Assembly: GCF_029277445.1 (NCBI RefSeq)
Contig: NZ_CP119566.1
Location: 2,544,001-2,608,000 of the forward strand
DNA length: 64,000 nt
Reading direction: 5' to 3'
Source of the DNA: Pararhizobium qamdonense
Lineage (GTDB): Bacteria > Pseudomonadota > Alphaproteobacteria > Rhizobiales > Rhizobiaceae
Part shown: positions 55,520 to 64,000 of the stretch, one piece after another
Layout of the letters: every line of letters begins with the position of its first letter
Position numbering within the stretch: position 1 is the first letter of the stretch
Made by a program: the position numbers and the translations under genes
Notes under the pieces: generated by a model
Seen by the model: the letters and a program-made list of their open reading frames with translations, nothing else
Database searches by the model: none
What the model was told of the DNA's origin: nothing

Positions 55520-56821
55520 TCAGCCGAAGACGCGGCGGAAGATCGTATCGACATGCTTGGTGTGGTAGCCAAGGTCGAACTTTTCGCGGATTTCCGCTTC
55601 CGGCAGGGCCGCGCGCACTTCCGCGTCGCCCAGCAGTTCTTCGAGGAAGTCTGCGCCCTTTTCCCAGACCTTCATGGCGTTGCGCTGCACAAGGCGGTAG
55701 CTGTCCTCGCGCGACACGCCAGCCTGGGTGAGGGCCAGAAGGACGCGCTGGCTCATGACCAGGCCGCGGAACTTGTTCATGTTTTTCAGCATGTTTTCCG
55801 GATAGATCACCAGCTTTTCGACGACGCCGGCCAGACGGTTGAGGGCGAAGTCGAGGGTGATCGTGGTATCCGGGCCGATGGCGCGTTCGACGCTGGAATG
55901 GCTGATATCGCGCTCATGCCAGAGCGCCACATTTTCCATGGCCGGAACCACCGACATGCGCACGAGGCGGGCAAGGCCGGTCAGGTTTTCGGTCAGTACC
56001 GGATTGCGCTTGTGCGGCATGGCCGACGAGCCCTTCTGGCCGGGCGAGAAGAATTCTTCCGCTTCCAGAACCTCGGTGCGCTGCATGTGGCGGATTTCGG
56101 TGGCGACGTTTTCGATCGAGGAAGCGATGACACCGAGCGTCGCAAAGAACATCGCATGCCGGTCGCGCGGGATGACCTGGGTGGAGATCGGTTCTGCGGT
56201 CAGCCCAAGCTTTTCGCAGACATATTCCTCCACATGCGGATCGATATTGGCAAAAGTGCCGACAGCACCGGAAATGGCGCCGGTGGCGATTTCGGCGCGG
56301 GCAGCAACCAGCCGGGCGCGGTTGCGGTCCATCTCGGCGTAGAACCGCGCAAAGGTCAGGCCCATCGTGGTCGGCTCGGCATGGATGCCATGGCTGCGGC
56401 CGATGCGGACCGTGTCTTTGTGCTCGAAGGCACGGGTCTTCAGCGCTGTCAGTACGCGATCGAGATCGGCCAGCAGCAGATCGGCGGCGCGCACCAGCTG
56501 GATGTTGAACGTCGTGTCGAGCACGTCGGACGAGGTCATGCCCTGGTGGACGAAACGGCTGTCGGGGCCGATGAATTCGGCCAGATGCGTTAGGAAGGCG
56601 ATGACGTCATGCTTGGTGACGGCTTCGATCTCGTCGATGCGCGCGACGTCGAACGTGGCGGCGCCGCCCTTTTCCCAGATCGTTCTGGCAGCGTCCTTCG
56701 GGATGACGCCGAGATCGGCCAGCGCGTCGCAGGCATAGGCTTCGATTTCGAACCAGATGCGAAATTTGGTTTCCGGCGACCAGATGGCCACCATTTCCGG
56801 CCGGGAGTAACGGGGGATCAT
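55520..56821 (-). CDS. purB: Adenylosuccinate lyase
   Basis: 433 residues. It acts twice in purine synthesis (SAICAR to AICAR; adenylosuccinate to AMP). Superfamily signatures: MIPRYSRPEMVAIWS at the N-terminus, TSSDVLDTTFN, GRSHGIHAEPTT and the flexible loop GSSAMPHKRNP with the catalytic Ser. It is the last gene of an operon with rpe, a DUF2259 protein and a membrane protein. Confidence 0.97.
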   Translation of the reverse strand: MIPRYSRPEMVAIWSPETKFRIWFEIEAYACDALADLGVIPKDAARTIWEKGGAATFDVARIDEIEAVTKHDVIAFLTHLAEFIGPDSRFVHQGMTSSDVLDTTFNIQLVRAADLLLADLDRVLTALKTRAFEHKDTVRIGRSHGIHAEPTTMGLTFARFYAEMDRNRARLVAARAEIATGAISGAVGTFANIDPHVEEYVCEKLGLTAEPISTQVIPRDRHAMFFATLGVIASSIENVATEIRHMQRTEVLEAEEFFSPGQKGSSAMPHKRNPVLTENLTGLARLVRMSVVPAMENVALWHERDISHSSVERAIGPDTTITLDFALNRLAGVVEKLVIYPENMLKNMNKFRGLVMSQRVLLALTQAGVSREDSYRLVQRNAMKVWEKGADFLEELLGDAEVRAALPEAEIREKFDLGYHTKHVDTIFRRVFG

Positions 56822-56882
56822 GGGTTTCAGCTTTCGTGACGATGGGAGTTGGCTGTGCCTCTAGCAAAGATAGACGGCAATC

Positions 56883-57437
56883 TCAACGCTGCTGTTTCGG
56901 CATCCGGCAGGTGAGCCACAGGCTGGTCAGCGCAAGTGCCGCAAATCCGAGCGGCAGATAGAGCCGGATGCCCATGACGATGAACTGGTAAATGGCGCTG
57001 GCCGAGGTGAAGGTGAATTGATAGGCCCAGGTGCCGGTGCCGAACGGCGCGTGCCAGCGGGTATAGAAACTCCGGTAGTCGAGCGCAAACAAAATGGCGG
57101 TGACGGCGATGGTGCAGAGCGTCAGGCAGAGGAAGAATGCCGCAAAGCGGGTCTCCCGGCCCCTGCCGATCGCTGCGAAACGGCCAAGCAGCAGCGCGAA
57201 CGGCCAGGAAACGGCGCCACCGCAGAAGAACAGGATGAGAATGCTCTTCAGATGGAACGTCTCGGCGCCATTGCGCAGGTACAGGGCCGCCAGTGCAGAC
57301 ACCGCCATCATCAGGCCCCATAAAGGCGCACCGAGCACGAGCTCCCACAGGCCCGGCAGGGCCAGGCGCAGGCGCTGCGCCGCTTTGTGTGTCAGGCTGC
57401 GTGGAGCAGTGGCAATGGCCTGTCCGGATGCGCTCAT
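56883..57437 (-). CDS. Membrane protein of unknown function
   Basis: 184 residues with about four hydrophobic helices (near 35-53, 66-86, 100-120 and 150-170) and short basic ends (C-terminus MPKQQR). The start overlaps the stop of the DUF2259 gene by four bases, so the two are co-translated; purB follows after 61 bases. No known domain. Confidence 0.78.
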   Translation of the reverse strand: MSASGQAIATAPRSLTHKAAQRLRLALPGLWELVLGAPLWGLMMAVSALAALYLRNGAETFHLKSILILFFCGGAVSWPFALLLGRFAAIGRGRETRFAAFFLCLTLCTIAVTAILFALDYRSFYTRWHAPFGTGTWAYQFTFTSASAIYQFIVMGIRLYLPLGFAALALTSLWLTCRMPKQQR

Positions 57438-58171
57438 GGCTTCATCGATGCGGGAACGGCGATCCAGCGGCCGTCGCTTCCCTCAAAACCGACGCTCAAG
57501 ACCTGAACAAGGACAATGTGGACGGGGTCGCCCTCGATGGGGTTAAACGTCACGACACCGCCGATACGGTAACCCGTCGGGCATTTTCGGCTGTCGGGAA
57601 CGGCTGTGTCGGTGTGGACAACGCGTTCCGATGACTTTCCGTCCTCGGTTTCGAAGGCAAGACGAAAGCCGGCCGATTGCGGCGTGACATTCTTGCAGAG
57701 GGCAGAGGGGGACAACGGTATTTCGTCAAGCGTCAGTGTGAAGTCCCCACCCACCGGCGGATCGACGGCATATTGCCGGTATGTCAGGCGATGGGGATCG
57801 CTTGTGGTTTCCGTGATCGGATTGAAGGCCGCGAGCAGGCCGGGATTGGCGGCGAGATCGAATTTCCGGGCGAGGGGTGCTGCTTTTGCAGCAGTTTGCG
57901 CACGGACCTCGGCAAGGCTGGTGTTTTCCTTGTCGATGCGCAGGCGGATCGGCGTTCCCGGCAGGAACGTGTCCTTGCGGGTATCGAGCACGAAGATGTT
58001 CGAATAGGGAAAACCGGAGCCGTCCTGGACGCCATATTCCTCGAATGCGAAGACGCTACCATCTGCCGAGAAGCCGATCGGCTGAAACGAGGCGAAATCG
58101 CCGGCACGTGCAGCCGTTGTGGTGAGCGCCAGTGACAGCAATGCGGCAGCGATCCCGCCCGTTAATGTCAC
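57434..58171 (-). CDS. DUF2259 exported protein
   Basis: 245 residues with a signal peptide (about 1-23, ending AARA). The mature start [30 protein letters not shown] (cited for position) is characteristic of DUF2259 predicted secreted proteins. Two Cys (in ALCKN and RKCPTG) may pair. It overlaps rpe by four bases upstream and the membrane-protein gene by four downstream. Function unknown. Confidence 0.8.
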   Translation of the reverse strand: MTLTGGIAAALLSLALTTTAARAGDFASFQPIGFSADGSVFAFEEYGVQDGSGFPYSNIFVLDTRKDTFLPGTPIRLRIDKENTSLAEVRAQTAAKAAPLARKFDLAANPGLLAAFNPITETTSDPHRLTYRQYAVDPPVGGDFTLTLDEIPLSPSALCKNVTPQSAGFRLAFETEDGKSSERVVHTDTAVPDSRKCPTGYRIGGVVTFNPIEGDPVHIVLVQVLSVGFEGSDGRWIAVPASMKP

Positions 58172-58845
58172 CCGCGGCCTCCCTCGGCATTGCCGCGCAG
58201 AGTGTCGATGGTTTTCCGGTAGGCGTCAACATGGCCGCCGCTGAAGATGGCCGAGCCTGCGACGAAAACGTTTGCGCCGGCCGATGCGGGCAGCGCGATC
58301 GTATCGAGCGCGATACCGCCGTCCACCTGGATGTCGATCGGCCGGTCGCCGATCATCGCCTTGACGCGGCGGATCTTCTCTTCCATGGCGGGAATGAATT
58401 TCTGGCCGCCGAAACCGGGATTGACGGTCATCACCAGAACGAGGTCGATCTTGTCGAGCAGGTAGTCGAGAACGCTCTCCGGCGTTGCCGGATTGATCGA
58501 GACGCCGGCCTTCTTGCCGAGCGCCTTGATGGCCTGGACCGAACGATCGAGATGCGGGCCTGCCTCGGCATGCACGGTGATGCTGTCGCAGCCGGCCTTG
58601 GCAAAGGCCTCCAGATAGGGGTCGGCCGGGGCGATCATCAGGTGGCAGTCGAAATAGGCTTGCGTGTGCGGCCTCAGCGCCTTGATCACATCGGGACCGA
58701 AGGAAATATTCGGGACGAAATGGCCGTCCATGATGTCGAGATGGATCCAGTCGGCACCGGCGGCAACGACGTCGCGCACTTCCTGACCGAGTTTGGCATA
58801 GTCGGCGGCGAGAATGGAGGGGGCGATGCGGATAGGCAGGGGCAT
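58168..58845 (-). CDS. rpe: Ribulose-phosphate 3-epimerase
   Basis: 225 residues from the ATG at 58845 (GGAG nine bases upstream). It interconverts ribulose 5-phosphate and xylulose 5-phosphate. Signatures: [49 protein letters not shown] and IQVDGGI with the metal-binding and catalytic Asp residues. It leads an operon ending with purB, which links pentose-phosphate supply to purine synthesis. Confidence 0.96.
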   Translation of the reverse strand: MPLPIRIAPSILAADYAKLGQEVRDVVAAGADWIHLDIMDGHFVPNISFGPDVIKALRPHTQAYFDCHLMIAPADPYLEAFAKAGCDSITVHAEAGPHLDRSVQAIKALGKKAGVSINPATPESVLDYLLDKIDLVLVMTVNPGFGGQKFIPAMEEKIRRVKAMIGDRPIDIQVDGGIALDTIALPASAGANVFVAGSAIFSGGHVDAYRKTIDTLRGNAEGGRG

Positions 58846-58932
58846 GATCGGGGGCTCCAACTGTTTTGCGGGCAATAGCATCGCTTTTGACCGCAAACAA
58901 CCGATGTTACGGCTTCACACGCATTCCACCGG

Positions 58933-59937
58933 CTAAGGCTGCTGGCTCCAGGCCACAAGCATGTCATTTTCGGCAGGCACCGCATCATGAACGCCGCGCG
59001 CTATGGCGCGGGCCATGGTGGACGCTGCAGCCGCGCTCAGATCGATGAAATTCTGCAGGTCGATGGTTTTACCGCTCGTTCCGGTCGCCAGCGCAAACAC
59101 GAGGTCACCGTCGAGCGGTGTATGGGAGGGCCACAACGCGCGCGAAAATCCGTCATGGGCTGCGATGGCCAGCCGTTTCGCCTCGGCTTTTGTCAACACC
59201 GCATCGGTGGCGATGACGGCGATCGTGGTGTTTTTCGTTTCGCTCTGCTGACTGCGGAACTTGATGCGCAGATCACCGGCATCTTTTGGAAAAGGATGGA
59301 GCATGCCAAGACCGCCGAACTCTGCATTCTCTTCAAAAGGTGCCGACCAGAAATGTCTGGTATCACCGATGGTGGCCGATCCCAGCGCATTGACCGCCAC
59401 CAGCGCGCCGATGGTGATGCCGTTGCCGAGCACCGTCGAGGCCGTGCCAAGGCCGCCCTTGAAGGTGGCGGTCAAAGCCCCGGTGCCGGCACCTGACGTG
59501 CCCGTCGCAAATTCCAGCGCTGCCGCCTGCACGGCCGCATATCCAAGTTCGCGATAGGGCGGATAGAGGCCCCAGTCCTTGTCGCCGCCATTGATGAGGT
59601 CGAACAGGATGGCGGCGGGGACGATGGGGATATGCAGATTGCCGACGGGAAAGCCGCGTCCCATCTGCCGTAGGGCGGCCTGCGCGCCCGACGCTGCATC
59701 GAGCCCGAAGGCCGAACCGCCGGATAAAACGATGGCATCGACCGTCTGGACCGTATTGTGCGGTTCCAAGAGATCGGTTTCCCGCGTACCGGGGGCGCCG
59801 CCCAGCACCTGCACGGCGGCAATCGCAGGCTGGTCGCAGACAACCACCGAGACGCCGGACTTTAACCGATTGTCCTGCGCATTGCCGACTTTCAGGCCGC
59901 CGACATCGGTGATCGTATTGCGCGGCCCGGTCCGCAT
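58933..59937 (-). CDS. P1-family (DmpA/NylC-like) self-processing hydrolase
   Basis: 334 residues from the ATG at 59937, which overlaps the stop of the upstream gene by one base (TGATG). Family P1/S58 enzymes are N-terminal-nucleophile hydrolases that cut themselves to expose a Thr or Ser. The likely site is N236/T237 in ETKNTTIAVIATDAVLTK, as in NylC. Other signatures: GPRNTITDVGGLKVGNA, VLSGGSAFGLDAASG. Members act on beta-peptides, D-amino-acid amides or nylon oligomers. Coupling to a periplasmic binding protein gene suggests both serve an amide or peptide substrate, but the enzyme itself has no signal peptide. Confidence 0.85.
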   Translation of the reverse strand: MRTGPRNTITDVGGLKVGNAQDNRLKSGVSVVVCDQPAIAAVQVLGGAPGTRETDLLEPHNTVQTVDAIVLSGGSAFGLDAASGAQAALRQMGRGFPVGNLHIPIVPAAILFDLINGGDKDWGLYPPYRELGYAAVQAAALEFATGTSGAGTGALTATFKGGLGTASTVLGNGITIGALVAVNALGSATIGDTRHFWSAPFEENAEFGGLGMLHPFPKDAGDLRIKFRSQQSETKNTTIAVIATDAVLTKAEAKRLAIAAHDGFSRALWPSHTPLDGDLVFALATGTSGKTIDLQNFIDLSAAAASTMARAIARGVHDAVPAENDMLVAWSQQP

Positions 59938-61025
59938 CACGGGCTTCCCGGAACCGTTGGTGCGGCGATGAACCGGTTGTTTTGCCATTGCAGCAGGCGG
60001 TAGGGGTTGTCTGCCAGCTCGTGGCTGGCGTTGAAGCGGATGGGGCCGAGGACGGTCGGGTAGGGGCCTTTGGCAAGCGCATCCAGCAGCGGGCCGCCAT
60101 CCTTGCCGGCCTGATCCTTGGCCTGTTCCAACAGCGTGACAGCTGCAAAGGCCGGAAGCACATAGCCTTCGGGGAGCAGTTTTGCCGCCGTCATGGCATC
60201 GACCGCGCCCTTGGCGCCGGGCAGCGTGGCGTAGTCGGGCAGGGACACGGCCAGCACCCCGTTTGCCAGCGGAACCGGAACGTTGGCCGCATCGAGCGTC
60301 TCGCCGCCCATCAGCGTCAGGGCAAGTTTTTCGGAGGCCGCATCGCGCGCGATGATCGCGGTATCGGCCCGGTCGCCGCTGGTGAACACGTGCGTCACGC
60401 CGCTCTTTGCCAGGCGGCGTACAAGGCTGACCTGCTGTTCCTGGGCGGGGCGGTAGGTGTCGGAGAATGTCGGGGTGAGGCCGATGTCAGCCAAAGCGCT
60501 GCGCACCGTTTCCACCAGTTCGCGTCCGTGGATCGTGCCGTCCTCGATCAGTCCCAGCGGTTCGTTCTTCCAGCGCGACAGAATGATCTCCGTCACCTTG
60601 GCAGCTTCGGCCTTGGCGCTCGGCACCAGCCGGAAGAACGGCCATTTCTTTTTCAGCGCGTCTTCCATCAGGATATCGGAACGGACGCTAAGCGTCAGGG
60701 CGGGAATACCGGCCTCGGCAAGCGCCGGGAGCGCGGCTTCCAGGCTTTCGGTACACAGAAAACCGATCGCCGCTTCGGCGCCGCTGGCGATCAGCGCCTT
60801 TTTCAGGGCTTCCGCATCATTGGCTTCGCAGGTTTCGGGAATTGCGATGATTTCTGAGCCGCGATCCTCGGCCTGGAAGCGGGCGCCGTCGAGCATCTGC
60901 TGGCCAAGCAACGCAAAAGGCCCCTCGGCCGGCGCAACGACAGCGATCTTCAGCCCGGCGGCCAACGCGGGGACGGCCTGCACCGATCCGGCAATCACGA
61001 GGCTGGCAAAAATCCAACGAAACAT
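59937..61025 (-). CDS. Periplasmic amino-acid-type binding protein (Peripla_BP_6)
   Basis: 362 residues from the ATG at 61025, with a signal peptide (about 1-23, ending PALAA). The fold is that of LivJ/LivK-type receptors: KIAVVAPAEGPFALLGQQMLDGARFQ, SDTYRPAQEQQVSLVRRLA and PVPLANGVLAVSLPDYATLPG. No ABC permease or ATPase gene lies beside it, so it is an orphan receptor or uses a permease elsewhere. It is coupled to a P1-type hydrolase. Confidence 0.85.
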   Translation of the reverse strand: MFRWIFASLVIAGSVQAVPALAAGLKIAVVAPAEGPFALLGQQMLDGARFQAEDRGSEIIAIPETCEANDAEALKKALIASGAEAAIGFLCTESLEAALPALAEAGIPALTLSVRSDILMEDALKKKWPFFRLVPSAKAEAAKVTEIILSRWKNEPLGLIEDGTIHGRELVETVRSALADIGLTPTFSDTYRPAQEQQVSLVRRLAKSGVTHVFTSGDRADTAIIARDAASEKLALTLMGGETLDAANVPVPLANGVLAVSLPDYATLPGAKGAVDAMTAAKLLPEGYVLPAFAAVTLLEQAKDQAGKDGGPLLDALAKGPYPTVLGPIRFNASHELADNPYRLLQWQNNRFIAAPTVPGSP

Positions 61026-61208
61026 GCGCTTATCCAGTTGAGAACGCCCATGTTTTAAAGATGTGGCAGCACGGGTCAAAGGAAAAGATCGGAACATGCG
61101 CGGCGGGAGCGGCAATTGCCGCAAATGACGAAGAAAAGCCAGACCATGGGTTTCATATTCCGTTGCAATCTCTATGTGTTAAAAACGTACCTCGATCTGG
61201 AGACTGCC

Positions 61209-61703
61209 GTGTTGGACAAGACCCAACTGGATCCGCTGACCTACCGTGATGCCATGAGCCGGCTGGCCGGTCACGTGCATATCGTGACGGCGGCGCATGC
61301 GGGTGTGCGGCGCGGCGTGACGATCACGGCTGCCTGCTCGGTCTCGGACGATCCGGCGACGCTGCTCGTCTGCCTCAACGGCGCCAACCCGCGCAACGAC
61401 ATCTTTACAGAGAGCGGCAGTTTTGCCCTCAATCTTTTGGGCGCCGACCAGATGGATCTTGCCCATGTGTTTTCCGGCAAGAACCCCGTCGATCCCTCGG
61501 AGCGCTTTTCCCACGGAACCTGGAATGCTTTGAAAACCGGCGCGCCAATCCTGGAAGAGGCGGTTGCGGCCTTCGATTGCCGGTTGATCGATATCAAGAC
61601 GGTTGCCACGCATATCGTTCTGTTCGGCGAGGTTGTCGCTGTCACCCTCGGCCAGCAGAAGCCGGCGCTGGTTTATCTCGACCGGGACTACCGCACCTTA
61701 TAG
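61209..61703 (+). CDS. Flavin reductase-like protein
   Basis: 164 residues from a GTG at 61209 with GGAG six bases upstream. The flavin reductase domain (HpaC/RutF type) is seen in MSRLAGHVHIVTAAHAGVRRGVTITAACSVSDDPATLLVCLN (cited for position), SGSFALNLLG and the C-terminal VYLDRDYRTL. Such proteins supply reduced FMN to a two-component monooxygenase or act alone on flavin. No monooxygenase is next to it. Confidence 0.85.
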   Translation: MLDKTQLDPLTYRDAMSRLAGHVHIVTAAHAGVRRGVTITAACSVSDDPATLLVCLNGANPRNDIFTESGSFALNLLGADQMDLAHVFSGKNPVDPSERFSHGTWNALKTGAPILEEAVAAFDCRLIDIKTVATHIVLFGEVVAVTLGQQKPALVYLDRDYRTL

Positions 61704-61750
61704 ATTGTGCTGCATCGGTCCTGCCGCCGTTTCGCAACAGGAGATAGGCA

Positions 61751-62068
61751 ATGCCAGATACCGATCCGCTGACGTTTGCCGCAGAGTGGCATGCCGACGG
61801 ACGTGATGTCGCGATCGCAACGGTGATCGAGACTTGGAGTTCCGCGCCGCGACCGGCGGGAAGCCATTTGGTGATCGATGCGCAGGGTAACTTTCAAGGT
61901 TCTGTGTCCGGCGGCTGTATCGAGGAGGCTCTGGTTGCTGAGGCGTCTGATGTGATCGCTTCCGGCAAAGCGCGGATTGCAGAATTCGCTGTTACCGACG
62001 ATACCGCCCAAAATGCCGGCCTGTTCTGTGGCGGGCGTATTCGCGTCCTTATCGAAAAACTGAGATAG
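61751..62068 (+). CDS. XdhC/CoxI-family protein, N-terminal domain as separate gene
   Basis: 105 residues matching the N-terminal XdhC_CoxI domain: ATVIETWSSAPRPAGSHLVI, GSVSGGCIEEALV with the conserved Cys that binds the cofactor, and FCGGRIRVLIE. XdhC sulfurates and inserts molybdenum cofactor into xanthine dehydrogenase. The usual Rossmann half is encoded by the next gene, 5 bases on. No xdh genes are in view. Confidence 0.88.
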   Translation: MPDTDPLTFAAEWHADGRDVAIATVIETWSSAPRPAGSHLVIDAQGNFQGSVSGGCIEEALVAEASDVIASGKARIAEFAVTDDTAQNAGLFCGGRIRVLIEKLR

Positions 62069-62073
62069 CGCCG

Positions 62074-62772
62074 ATGTTGCCAGCGCATTTGCACGAGATC
62101 AATGCGGCGCGCGATGCACGGCGGGCAATGGTTGTGGTGTCCGACCTCGACACCGGGGAAACCCGGTTGTTGCGCGCGGAGGAGTTGTCCGATCCCGTCT
62201 CTGCGTCGGCAGTCGAATCGGCGTTGCGCACGGGAAAAGCAGGTCTTGCTGGGATTGGCGGCCGGTCCGTCTTCATCAATGTCCACCAGCCGCCGCCGCG
62301 TATTGTTGCCATAGGCGCAGGTCATATCGCGCAGGCTTTGGCCGGGATGGCCGCGATTGCGGGTTTCGACATGGTGATCATCGATCCGCGCGGCTCCATG
62401 ATCTCACCCGCAACATTCGGCACGGCTGCACTTTTTGCAGAACAGCCCGAAGACGTGTTCCAGCGGCGGCCTCTTGATGCTTTCACGGCGCTGGCTGCGG
62501 TCGCGCATGATCCGTCGATCGATGACCTGCCTTTGACGAAGGCGCTTGCGGCGCAATGTTTCTATGTCGGCGCGCTCGGCGGCAAGAAGAGCCATGCCAA
62601 GCGGATCGAGCGGCTGGCCGGGCTTGGCGTAGACGATGCCGCGATTGCGCGCATTCATGGCCCGATCGGCCTTGATATCCGCGCGGCCAATCCCGCTGAA
62701 ATCGCCGTTTCCATTCTCGCCGATATCATCCTTTCGCTCCGGACGCGCAATGTCTCGGCGACGGCTATCTGA
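62074..62772 (+). CDS. XdhC/CoxI-family protein, Rossmann domain
   Basis: 232 residues. The C-terminal part holds the NAD-binding-like Rossmann signature RIVAIGAGHIAQALAGMAAIAGF, IIDPRG, AVAHDPSIDDLPL and YVGALGGKKSHAKRIERL, as in the XdhC_C domain. It directly follows the separate N-terminal-domain gene, so the two together make one XdhC. The first 70 residues have no recognised domain. Confidence 0.88.
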   Translation: MLPAHLHEINAARDARRAMVVVSDLDTGETRLLRAEELSDPVSASAVESALRTGKAGLAGIGGRSVFINVHQPPPRIVAIGAGHIAQALAGMAAIAGFDMVIIDPRGSMISPATFGTAALFAEQPEDVFQRRPLDAFTALAAVAHDPSIDDLPLTKALAAQCFYVGALGGKKSHAKRIERLAGLGVDDAAIARIHGPIGLDIRAANPAEIAVSILADIILSLRTRNVSATAI

Positions 62773-62835
62773 CATTTGGTTTTGACACGCCCGAATGCGG
62801 CGTCGCGGTGGCATCCCATTGAAAGGGTGAGGGAC

Positions 62836-63153
62836 ATGGACAATGTGGCAATCGAAGAGATGTTTTCGGCGCTCGGCCCGGTGACGGTCAAACGCATGTT
62901 TGGCGGCAAGGGGATCTATTTCGAGGGCCGGATCCTGGCGCTGGAAGTCGGCGGCGATATCCTGTTGAAGGCAGATGCCGAGAGTACCGGGGCGTTCGAA
63001 GATGCCGGCAGTTCGCAATGGACCTACGACGGCAAGGGCAAGCTTGTGAAGATGCCCTACTGGTCCGTTCCGGAAGAGGCCTTCGATGATCCCGACGACA
63101 TGGCGCGCTGGGTGCGGCTTGCCTATGAGGCAGCGTTGCGGGCTAAGAAATAG
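62836..63153 (+). CDS. TfoX N-terminal domain protein
   Basis: 105 residues from the ATG at 62836 (GAGGG upstream). The TfoX-N (Sxy-like) domain is recognisable: IEEMFSALGPVTVKRMFGGKGIYFEGRILALEV (cited for position) and PYWSVPEEAFDDPDDMARWVRLAYEAA. TfoX regulates competence in gammaproteobacteria together with a C-terminal domain missing here; stand-alone TfoX-N proteins are common in rhizobia with unknown function. Its end overlaps the convergent Nudix gene by 11 bases. Confidence 0.88.
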   Translation: MDNVAIEEMFSALGPVTVKRMFGGKGIYFEGRILALEVGGDILLKADAESTGAFEDAGSSQWTYDGKGKLVKMPYWSVPEEAFDDPDDMARWVRLAYEAALRAKK

Positions 63154-63565
63154 CCTGTTCCCGCAATGCCTTCACCGCATCCTGCGCGAAAACGGAAAGC
63201 GGCTGCGGCAGGGCGTCGAGCGCATACCAGCCGATATCGGAGAGTTTGTCGGGTTCCATCAGCTGTGGCGCGCCGGAGAAATCATCGGTCATGTAGATCA
63301 GCGAAATCCAGTGCTGCCGGTCGGCCTCGATCCGCTGCTCGCTGAGGCAGAGAAAACGGGCGGAATGGATCGTCAGACCGCTCTCTTCTTCGGCCTCGCG
63401 GCGCGCGGCGTCAGCAACCGCTTCCATATGATCGACCTTGCCGCCGACGATGCTCCAATGGCCGGCTTCTGGTGCTTTCAAACGCCTGCAAAGCAAAAGC
63501 TTGCCGTCATTTAAGACGGCAAGCCCTGATCCCACGCCGGGAAAATCGATGCCTGGAACTGCCAT
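63143..63565 (-). CDS. Nudix hydrolase
   Basis: 140 residues. The complete Nudix box G-x5-E-x7-REUxEE-x-GU is at about residues 42-64 (GGKVDHMEAVADAARREAEEESGL, cited for position). The box binds metal for cleavage of nucleoside diphosphate derivatives. The N-terminus VGSGLAVLNDGKLLLCRR and the C-terminus GWYALDALPQPL resemble the MutT-like ADP-ribose or dNTP pyrophosphatases. The substrate is open. Confidence 0.9.
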   Translation of the reverse strand: MAVPGIDFPGVGSGLAVLNDGKLLLCRRLKAPEAGHWSIVGGKVDHMEAVADAARREAEEESGLTIHSARFLCLSEQRIEADRQHWISLIYMTDDFSGAPQLMEPDKLSDIGWYALDALPQPLSVFAQDAVKALREQAIS

Positions 63566-63579
63566 GCAAACGGTAAGGC

Positions 63580-64000
63580 TCAGGCTTTGCCGGCAATCAG
63601 CATGAATGCCGGGATATCGTCGCCGAAGCCGACCGGTGTCGGGCCGTCATCATGGTCGCGGCGGTAGCGGTTGCGGCGATCACGATTGTCGTCATTGGCA
63701 GGATACGGCTGGGGAGCAGGACGGTTGCTGTTACGGCCGGCATTCTGCGGTTTCGTTTCTGCCTTGCGTTCTGATCTCACAGGTTCTGCCTTTGTTACTA
63801 CCGGTTCGAGAGGGGCTGCTATGACTGCCGGACTATCGTCTGATTTGATGTCCGATTTGTGACTGGCGATGGGCCGGGGCGCGTGTTCGCGATCCCGGTC
63901 GTTGCGCCGGCCACCGCGCTTGCCGTCACGGCCGCCGCGCTCGGGCTTGCTGCTCTCATGGCTTTCCATCGGAGCGGGCAGGGCAGAGAGATCGCCGTTC
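63580..64000 (-). CDS. C-terminal tail of a larger protein, possibly a DEAD-box RNA helicase (runs off right edge)
   Basis: At least 139 residues, open to base 64000. The sequence is very basic and low-complexity (KPERGGRDGKRGGRRNDRD, RDRRNRYRRDHDDG), ending GDDIPAFMLIAGKA. Arg/Gly-rich tails with a DDIPAFM-type end are found on RhlE-type DEAD-box helicases of rhizobia. The helicase core itself is outside the window, so the assignment is inference. Confidence 0.5.
   Translation of the reverse strand, partial: NGDLSALPAPMESHESSKPERGGRDGKRGGRRNDRDREHAPRPIASHKSDIKSDDSPAVIAAPLEPVVTKAEPVRSERKAETKPQNAGRNSNRPAPQPYPANDDNRDRRNRYRRDHDDGPTPVGFGDDIPAFMLIAGKA

Noticed and set aside
1..64000. Mobile elements, prophage, CRISPR arrays, tRNA or rRNA genes
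   Set aside because: No transposase or integrase, no regularly spaced direct repeats of CRISPR type, and no cloverleaf or rRNA sequence were seen on reading both strands.

Overview
The window is about 60% GC and reads as core chromosome of a Rhizobiaceae member (Rhizobium/Agrobacterium/Sinorhizobium group). The evidence is the protein families present: a giant apolipoprotein-like coiled-coil protein, CckA, a zinc-ligand-poor DksA, the F1-ATPase zeta inhibitor, MfpsA/MfppA-type mannosylfructose enzymes, a split XdhC, and a recA with a direct-repeat GAAC-N7-GAAC LexA box. I see no insertion sequence, prophage, CRISPR array, tRNA or rRNA. Assignments come from reading the sequence only; no database search was run.

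Layout. 1-9.1 kb: the 5' part of a giant membrane-anchored coiled-coil protein, an orphan Hpt protein, a 2Fe-2S ferredoxin, a candidate sRNA on the minus strand, a secreted HExxH protease-like protein, the folate genes folP-folB-folK, and a cytochrome b plus Tat-exported molybdopterin oxidoreductase pair. 9.1-18.8 kb: ycjX-ycjF, a SixA-type phosphatase, dksA, a FliO-like protein, the cell-cycle kinase cckA and a D-Ala-D-Ala ligase. 18.8-25 kb: pseudouridine catabolism (psuK-psuG) divergent from SOS-controlled recA, then alaS. 25-32.7 kb: an AraC/GyrI regulator, mannosylfructose synthesis genes, icd, a TrmJ-like methyltransferase and murI. 32.8-39.4 kb: a VOC protein, a HerA-like ATPase, a PIN-domain toxin-antitoxin pair, rpsD, glsA, ttcA and an inositol-phosphatase-family gene.

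39.4-50.1 kb lies almost wholly on the minus strand: two adjacent Bcr/CflA-type MFS pumps, a Grx4-BolA iron-sulfur group, purL, a MocR-type regulator with a palindrome-rich operator region facing a DUF1127 gene, and the operon purC-purS-(85-aa coiled coil)-purQ-lipoprotein. 50.3-58.9 kb: the ATPase zeta inhibitor, a PAS/GGDEF/EAL protein, a small hydrolase, a DUF2189 membrane protein, a PilZ protein, and the operon rpe-DUF2259-membrane protein-purB. 58.9-64 kb: a periplasmic binding protein coupled to a P1-family self-cleaving hydrolase, a flavin reductase, a two-gene XdhC, a TfoX-N protein, a Nudix hydrolase, and at the right edge the tail of what may be a DEAD-box RNA helicase.

Functionally this is housekeeping: purine synthesis (purL, purC, purS, purQ, purB, with rpe), folate, DNA repair, translation and cell-cycle signalling. 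The less explained parts are the candidate sRNA near 3.6 kb, the coiled-coil protein inside the pur operon, the basic protein between bolA and grxD, the MocR/DUF1127 operator region, and the binding-protein/hydrolase pair at 59-61 kb.
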